A stretch of 64,000 bases of DNA, taken from contig NZ_CP021731.1 in the NCBI RefSeq assembly GCF_003628555.1, positions 4,650,001-4,714,000 of the forward strand, written 5' to 3'. Numbering within the stretch: position 1 is the first letter of the stretch; each line of letters opens with the position of its first letter. The stretch comes from Azoarcus sp. DN11 (GTDB lineage Bacteria; Pseudomonadota; Gammaproteobacteria; Burkholderiales; Rhodocyclaceae). The notes beneath the pieces were generated by a model. It saw nothing but the letters and a program-made list of their open reading frames with translations, made no database searches and had not been told where the DNA came from. Of the stretch, positions 25,797-35,703 are shown one piece after another. The position numbers and the translations under genes were made by a program.

Positions 25797-26588
25797 CTAC
25801 TCAAAGCGCGGCGAGCGTTTTTCGAGGAATGCCGCGACAGCCTCCTCATGCTCGGAAGTCTTGTGCGCTAGTGCTTGGTAGGTTGCTGAAAGCTCCAATA
25901 GGGACTCCAAGCGCACGTACTGCCCCTCCCGCAGAAGTCGTTTCGTCATACGTAGTGCAGGGCCAGGATTGCAAACAATACGCTGGGCCAACTTGTTAGC
26001 CACATCCAGCAACTCCTCACCAGGCACTACACGAGACACCAGACCGCACTCGAGAGCCTCTTGCGCGGAAATTGGATCGCCCGTAAAGGACATTTCCGCC
26101 GCCCGCGATTGACCTACTACACGCGGCAGTAACCAAGCCCCCCCATCGCCCGGAACAATCCCGAGCTTCACAAAGGACTCCGCGAAATATGCTGACGTAG
26201 CGGCGATCCGGATATCGCACATGCATGCTAGGTCGCATCCTGCGCCGATCGCCCCTCCATTTACTGCCGCAATCACGGGCACCTCAAGATTGTAGAGTGC
26301 CAGCGGGAGCCGCTGAATTCCCCGCCGATATTCGTCGCTGATCGTGATCGGATCCACTTTCTCCTTCGAATAGCGCTGCATGTCCTTCAAATTTCCGCCC
26401 GCGCAAAACATCGTTCCCGCACCAGTAAGGATGACGGCACGAACCGTCGGATCACGGGCGATTCGGGAACATGCATCGACGAAGTCTTCGACGGCGGAAT
26501 TGCCTGTCAGCACATTCCGGAGTTCGGGCTGATTCATGGTCATCGTGATCACGGGCCCGTTCTTATCGACCAGCAGGAAACTACCCAT
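25797..26588 (-). CDS. Enoyl-CoA hydratase/isomerase family protein
   Basis: A 263-residue crotonase-fold enzyme. The oxyanion-hole motifs are present (AGTMFCAGGNLKDM and AAVNGGAIGAGCDLACMCDIR), and an acidic residue follows in KLGIVPGDGGAWLLPRVVG. It is the last gene of a leftward operon with a CoA-transferase and two acyl-CoA dehydrogenase subunits, 35 bp after the smaller dehydrogenase gene. It would hydrate the enoyl-CoA made by that dehydrogenase, probably during beta-oxidation of a (methyl)pimeloyl-CoA-like ring-cleavage product. The start at 26588 follows the family N terminus; the upstream open frame overlaps the previous gene. Confidence 0.85.
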   Translation of the reverse strand: MGSFLLVDKNGPVITMTMNQPELRNVLTGNSAVEDFVDACSRIARDPTVRAVILTGAGTMFCAGGNLKDMQRYSKEKVDPITISDEYRRGIQRLPLALYNLEVPVIAAVNGGAIGAGCDLACMCDIRIAATSAYFAESFVKLGIVPGDGGAWLLPRVVGQSRAAEMSFTGDPISAQEALECGLVSRVVPGEELLDVANKLAQRIVCNPGPALRMTKRLLREGQYVRLESLLELSATYQALAHKTSEHEEAVAAFLEKRSPRFE

Positions 26589-26623
26589 TATTCGTCTCTC
26601 AATATCAAATTGGATTGGACAGA

Positions 26624-27634
26624 TCAACCGGCAAGGCTCCGACGTACGAAATCCAGAGTTCGTGACGCACCGGTGGCAAGGAGTTCGCGCCCGACGACCT
26701 TTGACCAATATACCTCCGTGCCATACGCGAGGCGCCACTCGTGCATCCGGCGTGTGAAAAGTTGCAAATCATATTCCTCTGTAAACCCCATTGCGCCGTG
26801 GACGGAATGCGCAATTGACGACACTGTGCCGACCACCTCGCTGGTACGTTGCTTTGCCACAGCGGCAGCCATCAATTTTGGACTTATCCCGTCGGCACTG
26901 AAACCGATCTGGGCCGACATTCGGGCCGCAAAAACCTGCTCTGCCATGACACTGATCTGCTGCTGGATGATTTGAAGCTTTGCGATCGGCCTGCCGAATT
27001 GCACTCGATCATTGGCATACCCTATCGTCATTTGCAGAATCCGCGCCATGGATCCGGCGAGCATTGCAGAGATCAGACACGCTCCATATGCCCGCCAGTT
27101 GGATCCAGGAAGTTCGTTGCCAGAAATCGGCTGTTTCGCCCATCGCATTCGGGCATTGACGCTCCCGCACCCCCCGGCAATGTGCCTTTGGGCACCGGTC
27201 GCAGGCAATAGCTGCGCCCGATCGCCGAAATCCACCAAGACCCAGTCAGCCACTTCACCAAACGGCACGTAATTCGATATGATTGTTCCGTCCGGAGTCA
27301 CCGCGACGTCTCCAGCAATCGTTATAGACCCCTCTGGAAGCTCGGCGTTGGTCTCGGACATGATTCCTCGGACCAATATGGTCTGTATTAACGGTAGCGG
27401 CAAGGCATGGCGACCAGCAACAAAGGCGATCGGATAGACATCGGACAGACTCAATCCTGCCCCCCCCATCGCTTCAGCCACCAAGGCGTCGGTAAAGCCG
27501 GACTCCTGTAATGCCCCCCAAAGTGCGGCACGTTCCTTCGTGCCGCCCTCTCCCCTCTCGATACGGCGCACATGATTCGGCGTACAGCAATGAGCGAGCA
27601 GTTGCTCTATCGCGTCGGATATGATTTCTTGCAT
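26624..27634 (-). CDS. Acyl-CoA dehydrogenase, small-subunit type
   Basis: A 336-residue acyl-CoA dehydrogenase-like protein, shorter and more divergent than its 383-residue neighbour. Recognisable parts are the N-terminal helical domain (ESGFTDALVAEAMGGAGLSL), the FAD/tetramer region (NDRVQFGRPIAKLQIIQQQ) and the C-terminal SIAHSVHGAMGFTEEYDLQLF. Such small plus large pairs form hetero-oligomeric dehydrogenases, for example PimD/PimC for pimeloyl-CoA or the steroid FadE pairs. It is 12 bp downstream of the large-subunit gene. It is probably the partner subunit for dehydrogenation of a dicarboxylyl-CoA intermediate. Confidence 0.82.
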   Translation of the reverse strand: MQEIISDAIEQLLAHCCTPNHVRRIERGEGGTKERAALWGALQESGFTDALVAEAMGGAGLSLSDVYPIAFVAGRHALPLPLIQTILVRGIMSETNAELPEGSITIAGDVAVTPDGTIISNYVPFGEVADWVLVDFGDRAQLLPATGAQRHIAGGCGSVNARMRWAKQPISGNELPGSNWRAYGACLISAMLAGSMARILQMTIGYANDRVQFGRPIAKLQIIQQQISVMAEQVFAARMSAQIGFSADGISPKLMAAAVAKQRTSEVVGTVSSIAHSVHGAMGFTEEYDLQLFTRRMHEWRLAYGTEVYWSKVVGRELLATGASRTLDFVRRSLAG

Positions 27635-27646
27635 GACCGCTGTCCT

Positions 27647-28798
27647 CTACCGAAGTCCGAGCCCACGGGCGATCATTCCACGCAGGATTTCCCGCGTGCC
27701 GCCTCGCAGAGAGAATGAAGGAGAAATTTGTGTCACGTATGCCAGGGTTTTCAACAAGACGGATGGCACCGGACGATCCGGATCGCCCCCCAGGCTGTCA
27801 GCAATCAGCAGCGGCATCTGCTGCTCGAATTCCGTTCCCAAGTCCTTGACTAGCGCGGCCTCAATCACCGGACTCTCACCCCGCGCTAGTTTTTCCGTGA
27901 CCGAAATGGCCATCGCACGCAGCACGCATAGTTGGCTCGCCATGCGCCCGAGTAACGCGACACGCCCATCATCGACACGCGTATCACGACAGAGGAAAGC
28001 AAGCCACTCGTCAAAGAGAACCAGCGTGGAATAAATGCGCTCGGGCCCACTGCGTTCGAACGCAAGTTCCGCCGTCACTTGCTCCCAACCGGACCCCTCT
28101 GCACCGATCAGCGCATCGTGACCTAGCATCACGTCGTCGAAAAAGACTTCACAGAAATGAGCATCCCCCGTGATATCGTGAATCGGCCGCACAGTCACGC
28201 CCTGCAAAGAGAGATCAACGATCATCTGGGACAAGCCCTTGTTCCGATCCGCCGGTTCCCCCGATGTGCGCACAAGTGCAATCATGTAGTGGGAACGGTA
28301 AGCGTTTGTCGTCCAGATCTTGCGTCCGTTCAGCTTCCAGCCGCTATCCGTCCTCACCGCCCGAGTTGTCACGCTGGCGAGATCCGAACCCGAGTTAGGC
28401 TCACTCATACCGATGCAAAAAAAAGCTTCCGCGCGGCAGATCCTAGGCAGATAGTATTTCTTCTGCGCTTCGGACCCATATTTATGGATCAAGGGGCCGC
28501 TCTGGCGGTCGGCAATCCAGTGAGCGGTGACGGGAGCCCCTGCAGAGAGCAGCTCCTCCACGACGACAAAGCGCGCGAACGAACTTCGTCCGCCGCCGCC
28601 GTATTCCTTCGGCAGAGTCAAACCGAGCCACCCTTTCGCGGCAAGCCGGCGACTAAAGTCGGCGTCGTAGCCCATCCAGGACCGGGCACGGACATCGGCG
28701 GGCACCCCTTCGAGGGCTTCGTCAAGAAATGCACGCACCGAGACTCGCAGACCCTCGTCCTCGGCGGGGATGGATGTAAGCTCAAGCGACTCGATCAT
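27647..28798 (-). CDS. Acyl-CoA dehydrogenase, large-subunit type
   Basis: A 383-residue FAD-dependent acyl-CoA dehydrogenase. Domain markers are GWLGLTLPKEYGGGGRSSF, the flavin-contacting FFCIGMSEPNSGSDLASVTT, KLNGRKIWTTNA, and the C-terminal SLRGGTREILRGMIARGLG. It overlaps the upstream CoA-transferase gene by 4 bp (ATGA) and is followed by the small-subunit gene. The PimC-like family and the operon context suggest oxidation of a (methyl)pimeloyl-CoA-type product of ring cleavage; the exact substrate is inferred. Confidence 0.85.
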   Translation of the reverse strand: MIESLELTSIPAEDEGLRVSVRAFLDEALEGVPADVRARSWMGYDADFSRRLAAKGWLGLTLPKEYGGGGRSSFARFVVVEELLSAGAPVTAHWIADRQSGPLIHKYGSEAQKKYYLPRICRAEAFFCIGMSEPNSGSDLASVTTRAVRTDSGWKLNGRKIWTTNAYRSHYMIALVRTSGEPADRNKGLSQMIVDLSLQGVTVRPIHDITGDAHFCEVFFDDVMLGHDALIGAEGSGWEQVTAELAFERSGPERIYSTLVLFDEWLAFLCRDTRVDDGRVALLGRMASQLCVLRAMAISVTEKLARGESPVIEAALVKDLGTEFEQQMPLLIADSLGGDPDRPVPSVLLKTLAYVTQISPSFSLRGGTREILRGMIARGLGLR

Positions 28799-30108
28799 GA
28801 ATTCTCCATCGTTCTATTGAATGTCTCGCCGCGCCGTAGCGCGGCTCGGAAATCCGGATGTGCCACGGCACTGAGCTCTAGTGCCCGCTGCGCAGGCGAT
28901 TTATTTCGCAGTCGAGCAACCCCATACTCGGTCACCACGTAATCAATGTCTTGCGCACCGATTGTCGTGGGGACTCCCCGACCGAACGTAGTGACAATGT
29001 TGCTGACCGCCCCCCCTTTGGTTGCTGCACGGAGTGCGATGATGCTCATACCGCCCTTCGCTGCTGATGCGCCCCTTGCAAAGTCGGGCAATCCTCCGGG
29101 CGTTGAGATCACGCGACCACCGATCTGCTCAGCGTTGGCACTGCCATTTATATCGACCTGCAAAACGCTGTTGATCGCAACGAGCCCATCAATGGCCGCG
29201 AGGACATCAAGTGCGTGTGTAAACGAGCAGGGATGAAATTCGACCAACGGGTTATGGTCGAGAAAACCATAGAAGGATCGGGTACCTGCAGCCATCGTTG
29301 TGACCGTCTTACCCGGCAACACCTTCTTCGTCGCGTTAGTCACGACACCGCGCTCGATCAGCGGCCGAACGCCATCGGTGATGATGCCGCTATGGATCCC
29401 CAAATCGTATAGGTGGCTCAGTTCGGTGAACACCAGATCCGGCAAGGCTCCGATGCCAGCCTGCAACACGGCTCCAGACGAGATGAGACCTGCTATATTT
29501 CCTGCGATTGTCCGGTCAACATCGTCAGTTTCGTCCGTGTCGGCAGCGCGCACGACCTGTGGGCCGCGATTTGCATTAACGACGAAATCGACCTCCTCGG
29601 GCAGCAACGCCGTGTCTCCGCAGGTAAATGGCATCTGCGGGTTCACTTCCGCAACGACGATTGGATCCTGAGCAAGGACCGCCCGCATATAGTCGACCGA
29701 CACCCCGAGAGACATTCTCCCATTTTCGTCGGGCGTAGAGACCTGTAGTAGCAGGAGATCGGCCCTGATCTCACCGCTGATGAAAAGGGTCGGAATTTCG
29801 GACAGCGTGCAGCGCCGAAAAGAAGCGCGGCCTGAATTGATCGGCTCACGCAATCCCTTTCCCGGAAACAGCGCCTGGATCGAAAGATGCTTGGCTGCCT
29901 CTATGCCAGCATAGGGCGCTTCGCCCATCGGCATGAGCCCATACACGGTCGCCCCACGGAACACCTCGGCTGCCTCACTCAGTTGCTGAGTCAAGCGCGG
30001 AGGCTCGGCACACGCGGAGTGGAGCACTATGCGTGGCGCATCTGGCAAAGCCGAACGTAGGTCTTGGAGGTGCGACAGTTGGAGTCTCTTGCCGCGCGGA
30101 GTAGTCAT
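28795..30108 (-). CDS. Acetyl-CoA hydrolase/4-hydroxybutyrate CoA-transferase family protein
   Basis: A 437-residue family I CoA-transferase/hydrolase. Family segments include SLGVSVDYMRAVL, LQAGIGALPDLV, NATKKVLPGKTV, and the C-terminal GVPTTIGAQDIDYVVTEYG. The strand that holds the catalytic Glu in relatives such as AarC (ALEFD) reads SVLQVDINGSANAEQ here, with Gln at residue 317. It is the first gene of a four-gene operon with an acyl-CoA dehydrogenase pair and an enoyl-CoA hydratase. It may exchange CoA between a dicarboxylate and acetyl- or succinyl-CoA. Specificity and the meaning of the Gln are uncertain. Confidence 0.8.
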   Translation of the reverse strand: MTTPRGKRLQLSHLQDLRSALPDAPRIVLHSACAEPPRLTQQLSEAAEVFRGATVYGLMPMGEAPYAGIEAAKHLSIQALFPGKGLREPINSGRASFRRCTLSEIPTLFISGEIRADLLLLQVSTPDENGRMSLGVSVDYMRAVLAQDPIVVAEVNPQMPFTCGDTALLPEEVDFVVNANRGPQVVRAADTDETDDVDRTIAGNIAGLISSGAVLQAGIGALPDLVFTELSHLYDLGIHSGIITDGVRPLIERGVVTNATKKVLPGKTVTTMAAGTRSFYGFLDHNPLVEFHPCSFTHALDVLAAIDGLVAINSVLQVDINGSANAEQIGGRVISTPGGLPDFARGASAAKGGMSIIALRAATKGGAVSNIVTTFGRGVPTTIGAQDIDYVVTEYGVARLRNKSPAQRALELSAVAHPDFRAALRRGETFNRTMENS

Positions 30109-30129
30109 TACTTCTTGTCTCCCTCTTAC

Positions 30130-30530
30130 GTTCAGAATCCTTTGCCAGACTTCTTACCCCAACCGCCCCGCGTACATCTCCTTGCCGATCGGTTGGGCTT
30201 GGCCGAAGTAAGACCGGTTTCGTTGCATTCATTCGCGCCAAGTAGGAAACATCAATTTCTTCTGAATCCCAATGGCATATTTGACACCCTAGTCCCCTGA
30301 CCACGTCGAGATCGACATCGTCGGCCGATGCATGCGCCTCCTTCTCTCAGAGACTCGAGGCCTCGCGGATCAGATCACGAAATATGCGATTCACGATGAA
30401 ACCGGATATTTCCTTGCTCAGGATCACCCGGTACTTTCCCGAGCGCAATGCAGAACTTCACTAAGCGTTTAACTGCATCAGAAATCGCCGAATGAAAGAC
30501 AACTCCATCAATTCGATAACCGATGCCGGG
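30130..30530 (-). pseudogene. Decayed 3-hydroxyacyl-CoA dehydrogenase
   Basis: Three frames of the minus strand together recover the C-terminal half of a 3-hydroxyacyl-CoA dehydrogenase similar to the intact copy at 39032-39895: VIELMEL, then HSAISDAVKRLVKFC, then SKEISGFIVNRIFRDLIREASSL followed by a stop, then IDVSYLARMN, then GKEMYAGRLG. Each piece aligns in order with the intact gene (VMELVEV, HPAVPAEIIEEVLAFC, RKEIPGFIVNRIFRALTREA, IDVSYLARMD, LKEMYERGEWG). Several frameshifts and stops make it a pseudogene, and the N-terminal NAD domain is absent. It fills most of the 480-bp gap between the CoA-transferase and acyl-CoA dehydrogenase genes. Confidence 0.75.
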
Positions 30531-30589
30531 GCTTGAGAAACGCAAATTAATTTATCCCAGCAGACGGACCATTGTTGTTTCCTCGCTCT

Positions 30590-31726
30590 TTATCCCGTTA
30601 GGGCACGTGCAATGACCAATCGCTGCATGTCTCCAGTGCCCTCGTATATCTGACAAACTCGAACATCCCGGTAGATCCGCTCGAGTGGAAAATCAGCCAG
30701 GTAGCCGTATCCTCCCAAGGTCTGGATCGCATCCGAGCAGACCCGCTCAGCCGTTTCGCTCGCGAGCACCTTCGCCATCGATGCTTCTTTGACGCAGGGT
30801 AATCCGGCGTCACGCATGGCCGCGACGTGTAGCACCAACTGCTCAGCCGCTTCGAGCCGCGTGGCCATATCGGCGAGGCGGAATGCAACTGCCTGATGCT
30901 CGATGAGGAGTTTGCCGAATTGCCGGCGTTCCTTGGCATAACCCAAGGCGTGCTCAAACGCCGCACGCCCCATACCCACCGACTGGGCCGCGATGCCAAG
31001 ACGCCCGCCGTCAAGGTGGGAGAACGCAACTCGCAGCCCTTCGCCTTCTCTGCCCAAGAGGCTATCGGCCGAAACCCACATGTCATCGAATGTGAGGGAG
31101 CATGTATCGGACGAGCGCTGGCCCATCTTTTCCTCAACGCGGGTCACGGTCCACCCCGGGGTATTGGTGGGCACAACGAAGGCAGAAATTCCCTTCTTGC
31201 CGGCGGTTGGGTCGGTAACAGCGAAGACAATGCCCACGCTCGCATTCCGCCCCGAGGTGATGAATTGCTTGGTACCCGAGATGACATACCCCGAACGGCC
31301 ATCCTTGCGCGCTAGCGTCTTCATGGAGGCCGGGTCGGATCCTGCTTCTGGCTCCGTCAGGCAGAAACAGCCAATCATCTCCCCACGCGCCATAGGACGA
31401 AGGAAGCGGTTCTTCTGCTCGTCCGTACCATAGGTGAGCACCGGCAGGCAGCATACCGATGTGTGTTCGCCCATGATGGTCGAAATCGGACCGTCGCCGG
31501 CAGCAATTTCCATGATTGCCGCCACATAAGAGACATAATCGGTTTCCGCACCGTCCCACTCCCGTGGCACCACCATGCCCATGAAGCCCAATGTTCCTAA
31601 CTCGGCGAGTTCCTCAGCAGGAAAACGGCAATTACGGTCGCGCATAGCCGCAGTGGGCGCCAAGCGGTCGCGCGCTATTTTTCGAGCTGTTTCACGGATG
31701 AACGATTGCTCCTCGTTGAGAATCAT
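30590..31726 (-). CDS. Acyl-CoA dehydrogenase (short/medium-chain or glutaryl type)
   Basis: A 378-residue acyl-CoA dehydrogenase. The signature CFCLTEPEAGSDPASMKTLA and the C-terminal RVCQIYEGTGDMQRLVIARA are both present; the Glu in IYEGT is the catalytic base of short-chain-type enzymes. The start at 31726 (MILNEEQ) is preceded by GGAGG. It probably acts in the lower pathway after ring cleavage. It is separated from kor genes upstream by about 160 bp and from the next operon downstream by a degraded 3-hydroxyacyl-CoA dehydrogenase, so it may once have been in one longer operon. Confidence 0.85.
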   Translation of the reverse strand: MILNEEQSFIRETARKIARDRLAPTAAMRDRNCRFPAEELAELGTLGFMGMVVPREWDGAETDYVSYVAAIMEIAAGDGPISTIMGEHTSVCCLPVLTYGTDEQKNRFLRPMARGEMIGCFCLTEPEAGSDPASMKTLARKDGRSGYVISGTKQFITSGRNASVGIVFAVTDPTAGKKGISAFVVPTNTPGWTVTRVEEKMGQRSSDTCSLTFDDMWVSADSLLGREGEGLRVAFSHLDGGRLGIAAQSVGMGRAAFEHALGYAKERRQFGKLLIEHQAVAFRLADMATRLEAAEQLVLHVAAMRDAGLPCVKEASMAKVLASETAERVCSDAIQTLGGYGYLADFPLERIYRDVRVCQIYEGTGDMQRLVIARALTG

Positions 31727-31884
31727 TTCAACACCTCCACCGTTGCGCCAGTCGGTTCGCCCCGGATACATAGCGAAGTCACCGCTCGCCAAAATTCATA
31801 TTGTCCAAGGGCCACGGGGGTCTCGCAATCATCGGTCTCATATACTGTCAGGATCGCCCTCTACCTTCGTCTAGCTTGAACTCG

Positions 31885-32910
31885 TCAGACGATCGTCCAT
31901 GTGTCGCCGCCGTGTAGCAGATCCGCGAGCCGCCCGCGCCCCTTCGCTTCGCGCGTAGCTTCATGCAGATGCGCGTTCAGCTCGTCGCAAGTCGGTTGAC
32001 GCACTGCGCGGAACACGCCGAGCGGCACAGGCAGCTCCGGGGACTCGAACTGCGACAGGAAGAATGCGAGCCCGCTGTGCATCGCATGCTCGTCATGGAC
32101 GACGAGCTCCGCCTCGCTCACCGCGCCGTCGCCGAGCTTGATAACCTCCGGAGCCATGCCGGCGAGCCTGATACCCTGATCGCGATTTTTCCCGAACACG
32201 AGCGGCTTACCGTGCTCGAGCATGAGCCGTGCGTCGTCGCGCGTGGCCTTCTCGGTCAGCGCATTGTGCGCGCCGTCGTTGAACACGATGCAGTTCTGCA
32301 GCACCTCGACGAACGCGGTGCCCTTGTGCACGGCGGCGCGCGCAAGCACCGACGCGAGATGCGGCTGATCGCTGTCGACGGTGCGTGCGACGAACGTCGC
32401 GCCCGCGCCGAGCGCGAGCGACACTGGGGAGAACGGCCGGTCGATGCTGCCGAGCGGCGTGCTCTTCGTCCTCTTGCCGAACTCGGACGTCGGCGAGTAT
32501 TGTCCCTTTGTCAGCCCGTAAATGCGGTTATTGAGAAGAATCACCTTCAGGTCGACGTTGCGGCGCATCGCGTGAATGAAGTGATTCCCGCCGATCGCGA
32601 GCGCGTCCCCGTCACCGGTGACGACCCATACCGACAGCTCGGGCCGGGTGAGCTTCAGGCCGCTCGCGATCGCTGGTGCGCGGCCGTGGATGCTGTGTAT
32701 CCCGTAGGTTTCCATGTAGTAGGGGAAGCGGCTCGAGCAACCGATACCGGAGATGAACGCGAAGTTCTCGCGCGGGATGCCGAGCGTCGGCAGCAGCTTC
32801 TGGACCTGCGCGAGGATCGAGTAGTCGCCACAGCCAGGGCACCAGCGCACGTCCTGGTTCGATTCGAAGTCTTTTTTCGTCAGTGCGACAGGTACGGACA
32901 GGTCATTCAT
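31885..32910 (-). CDS. korB: 2-oxoglutarate:ferredoxin oxidoreductase, beta subunit
   Basis: A 341-residue thiamine-diphosphate-binding beta subunit. Key motifs are VRWCPGCGDYSILAQVQKLL (CPGCGD iron-sulfur ligand region), the ThDP motif starting GDGDALAIGGNHFIHAMRRN and ending with LNN, and KGTAFVEVLQNC. The start MNDLSVPV at 32910 follows AGGAAAA. It is 40 bp downstream of korA. In Thauera aromatica, KorAB oxidises 2-oxoglutarate and reduces the ferredoxin that feeds benzoyl-CoA reductase. With the ferredoxin gene just upstream, the same role is likely for the methylbenzoyl-CoA reductase here. Confidence 0.9.
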   Translation of the reverse strand: MNDLSVPVALTKKDFESNQDVRWCPGCGDYSILAQVQKLLPTLGIPRENFAFISGIGCSSRFPYYMETYGIHSIHGRAPAIASGLKLTRPELSVWVVTGDGDALAIGGNHFIHAMRRNVDLKVILLNNRIYGLTKGQYSPTSEFGKRTKSTPLGSIDRPFSPVSLALGAGATFVARTVDSDQPHLASVLARAAVHKGTAFVEVLQNCIVFNDGAHNALTEKATRDDARLMLEHGKPLVFGKNRDQGIRLAGMAPEVIKLGDGAVSEAELVVHDEHAMHSGLAFFLSQFESPELPVPLGVFRAVRQPTCDELNAHLHEATREAKGRGRLADLLHGGDTWTIV

Positions 32911-32950
32911 GATGTTTTCCTGTAAGGGGAGCATGGGGACGCGGCGCACC

Positions 32951-34858
32951 TCAGCTCAGTTCGAGGATGCGGTCGTGGACTTCGCTGACCTTGAAGGGCT
33001 TGCCCTGCACCTTGGTGAGCGGCACGACGTCGCGCAGGAACTGCTCCCGCAGCAGCTTCGAGAGTTGCCCCATATTTAGTTCCGGTACCAGGACTGTCTT
33101 GTAGCGCGCCAGCACCTCGCCCAAGTCCGGCGGCAGCGGGTGCAAATGGCGCAGATGCACGTGCGCGACCGAGCGCCCGTCGGCCTCGGCTATTTCGCGC
33201 GCCTGCGCGATCGTGCCGTAGGTGCTGCCCCAGCCAACGACGAGGAGCTCGCCGCTCGCCGGCCCCTCGACGCGTGTCGGCGGGATATCCTGCGCAGTAC
33301 GCGCGACTTTCGCTGCGCGCACCGCAACCATGCGTTGGTGATTCATCGGGTCGTGCGAGATGTTGCCCGACAGGAAGTCCTTTTCGAGGCCGCCGACGCG
33401 ATGTTCCATCCCGCGCGTGCCCGGCAGCACCCAGGCACGCGCCAGATTCTCGTCGCGCGCATACGGCTGGAAACCTTCCGCATCGGTGCGATAGCGCACT
33501 TCGAGTTTCGGCAGACGGGCCACATCGGGGATGCGCCACGGCTCGGCCGCATTCGCAATGCCGCCATCGGTCAGCAGGATCACCGGCGTCATGTATTTGA
33601 CGGCGATGCGGAAAGCCTCGAGCGCGCAGTCGAAGCAGTCGGAGGGCGAGCGCGCGGAGATGACCGGAATCGGGCACTCGCCGTTGCGCCCGTAGACCGC
33701 CTGCAGCAGGTCCGATTGTTCGATCTTCGTCGGCAAACCGGTCGAGGGACCGCCGCGCTGCACGTTGACGATCACCAACGGTAGCTCGAGCATCACTGCG
33801 AGGCCCAACGCCTCGGTCTTCAGCGCCATGCCCGGACCGGAGGTCGTCGTCAGGGCGAGCGCGCCACCATAGGCCGCACCGATCGTCGAGCAAATGCCGG
33901 CGATTTCGTCCTCGGCCTGGAATGTCGTGACGTCGAAATGCTTCAGCGCCGACAGTTCGTGCAGGATGTCGGTCGCCGGCGTGATCGGGTACGAGCCGAG
34001 GAAGAGCCCCACGCCTGAGAGCTCAGATGCGGCGACGAAGCCGAGCGCCGCAGCGTGGTTGCCAGTGATGCTCCGATAGACGCCGGGCTCGGCGGCCGCT
34101 TCGCGCACATGGTAGCTCGCGGCGAAGATCTCGGCGGCGTCCGCATACGCGAAGCCGGCACGCAGCGCCTCAACGTTCGCGTCGGCAAATTGGGGGGTCT
34201 TCGCGAACTTTTGGTGGATATCGTCGATTTCGTCCTCGATCGACCGGCCATAAAGGCACAGCATCAGGCCGAGCGCGAAATAGTTCTTGCAGCGCGCGAC
34301 CTCCTTCTTCGACAGCCCCGAGTCCCGCAGCGCCGCGGCGGTCAGTGCCGAGATATCGATGTGGAATATGCGGTAGCCGTCGAGGCTGCCGTCCTCGAGC
34401 GGATTAGAGGTATAGCCGGCCTTTACTAGGCTCGCGTCGGTGAAGGCGCCGACGTTAACGATGACGATGCCACCGTGCTTGACGTCGGAAATGTTCGTCC
34501 TCAGCGCCGCCGGATTCATTGCGACCAGCGCGTCGGGCGCGTCCCCCGATGTGAACACCTGGCCCGCACCATACTGAATCTGGTAGCCGGACACGCCGAA
34601 CACCGTTCCGGTCGGAGCACGAATCTCCGACGGGTAATCGGGATGCGTCGCGAAGCCGTGGCCGGCTTTCGCGACCGCTCGCGAAAACTCCGAGCCTGTC
34701 AGCTGCATGCCGTCACCGGAGTCGCCGACGAAGCGGATCACGACGCTGTCGAGCGTCTCGACGACACGCTCGCGCAGTCGCTCCGTCCCTGACATGGCGT
34801 CGCCGCGCACCGCCTTATTTTCCCGCTCATTTACGAATACATGCTCCAGCTCGGACAT
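32951..34858 (-). CDS. korA: 2-oxoglutarate:ferredoxin oxidoreductase, alpha (gamma-alpha fused) subunit
   Basis: A 635-residue fused subunit. The gamma domain comes first (VVIRFVGDSGDGMQLTGSEF, residues about 40-210), followed by the alpha domain with SYPITPATDILHELSAL and the substrate-binding TTSGPGMALKTEALGLAVML and QRGGPSTGLPTKIEQSDLL. The start at 34858 has a near-perfect ribosome site (AGGAGGAATGT directly before ATG); an upstream ATG at 34894 and an internal one at 34795 are less well supported. It precedes korB by 40 bp. It would supply low-potential electrons to the ferredoxin encoded about 200 bp upstream. Confidence 0.9.
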   Translation of the reverse strand: MSELEHVFVNERENKAVRGDAMSGTERLRERVVETLDSVVIRFVGDSGDGMQLTGSEFSRAVAKAGHGFATHPDYPSEIRAPTGTVFGVSGYQIQYGAGQVFTSGDAPDALVAMNPAALRTNISDVKHGGIVIVNVGAFTDASLVKAGYTSNPLEDGSLDGYRIFHIDISALTAAALRDSGLSKKEVARCKNYFALGLMLCLYGRSIEDEIDDIHQKFAKTPQFADANVEALRAGFAYADAAEIFAASYHVREAAAEPGVYRSITGNHAAALGFVAASELSGVGLFLGSYPITPATDILHELSALKHFDVTTFQAEDEIAGICSTIGAAYGGALALTTTSGPGMALKTEALGLAVMLELPLVIVNVQRGGPSTGLPTKIEQSDLLQAVYGRNGECPIPVISARSPSDCFDCALEAFRIAVKYMTPVILLTDGGIANAAEPWRIPDVARLPKLEVRYRTDAEGFQPYARDENLARAWVLPGTRGMEHRVGGLEKDFLSGNISHDPMNHQRMVAVRAAKVARTAQDIPPTRVEGPASGELLVVGWGSTYGTIAQAREIAEADGRSVAHVHLRHLHPLPPDLGEVLARYKTVLVPELNMGQLSKLLREQFLRDVVPLTKVQGKPFKVSEVHDRILELS

Positions 34859-35060
34859 ACATTCCTCCTCGGTCGAAGCGACGACCTGTGTCACCGCGCA
34901 CTCGCGGCGTCCCTTCCGCCATTTTGATTGCCTATCAGCTGCTTGAAGCGTACCTGCCTTGATCTTCGTTCAACCTACTGACTTAGCGAACCCCTCTCTT
35001 GCCTCGAGCACCAAAAACCGCCCGTGAAGTACGGAACTTGGCGAATGTCGATCCCACTGC

Positions 35061-35703
<643 letters not shown>

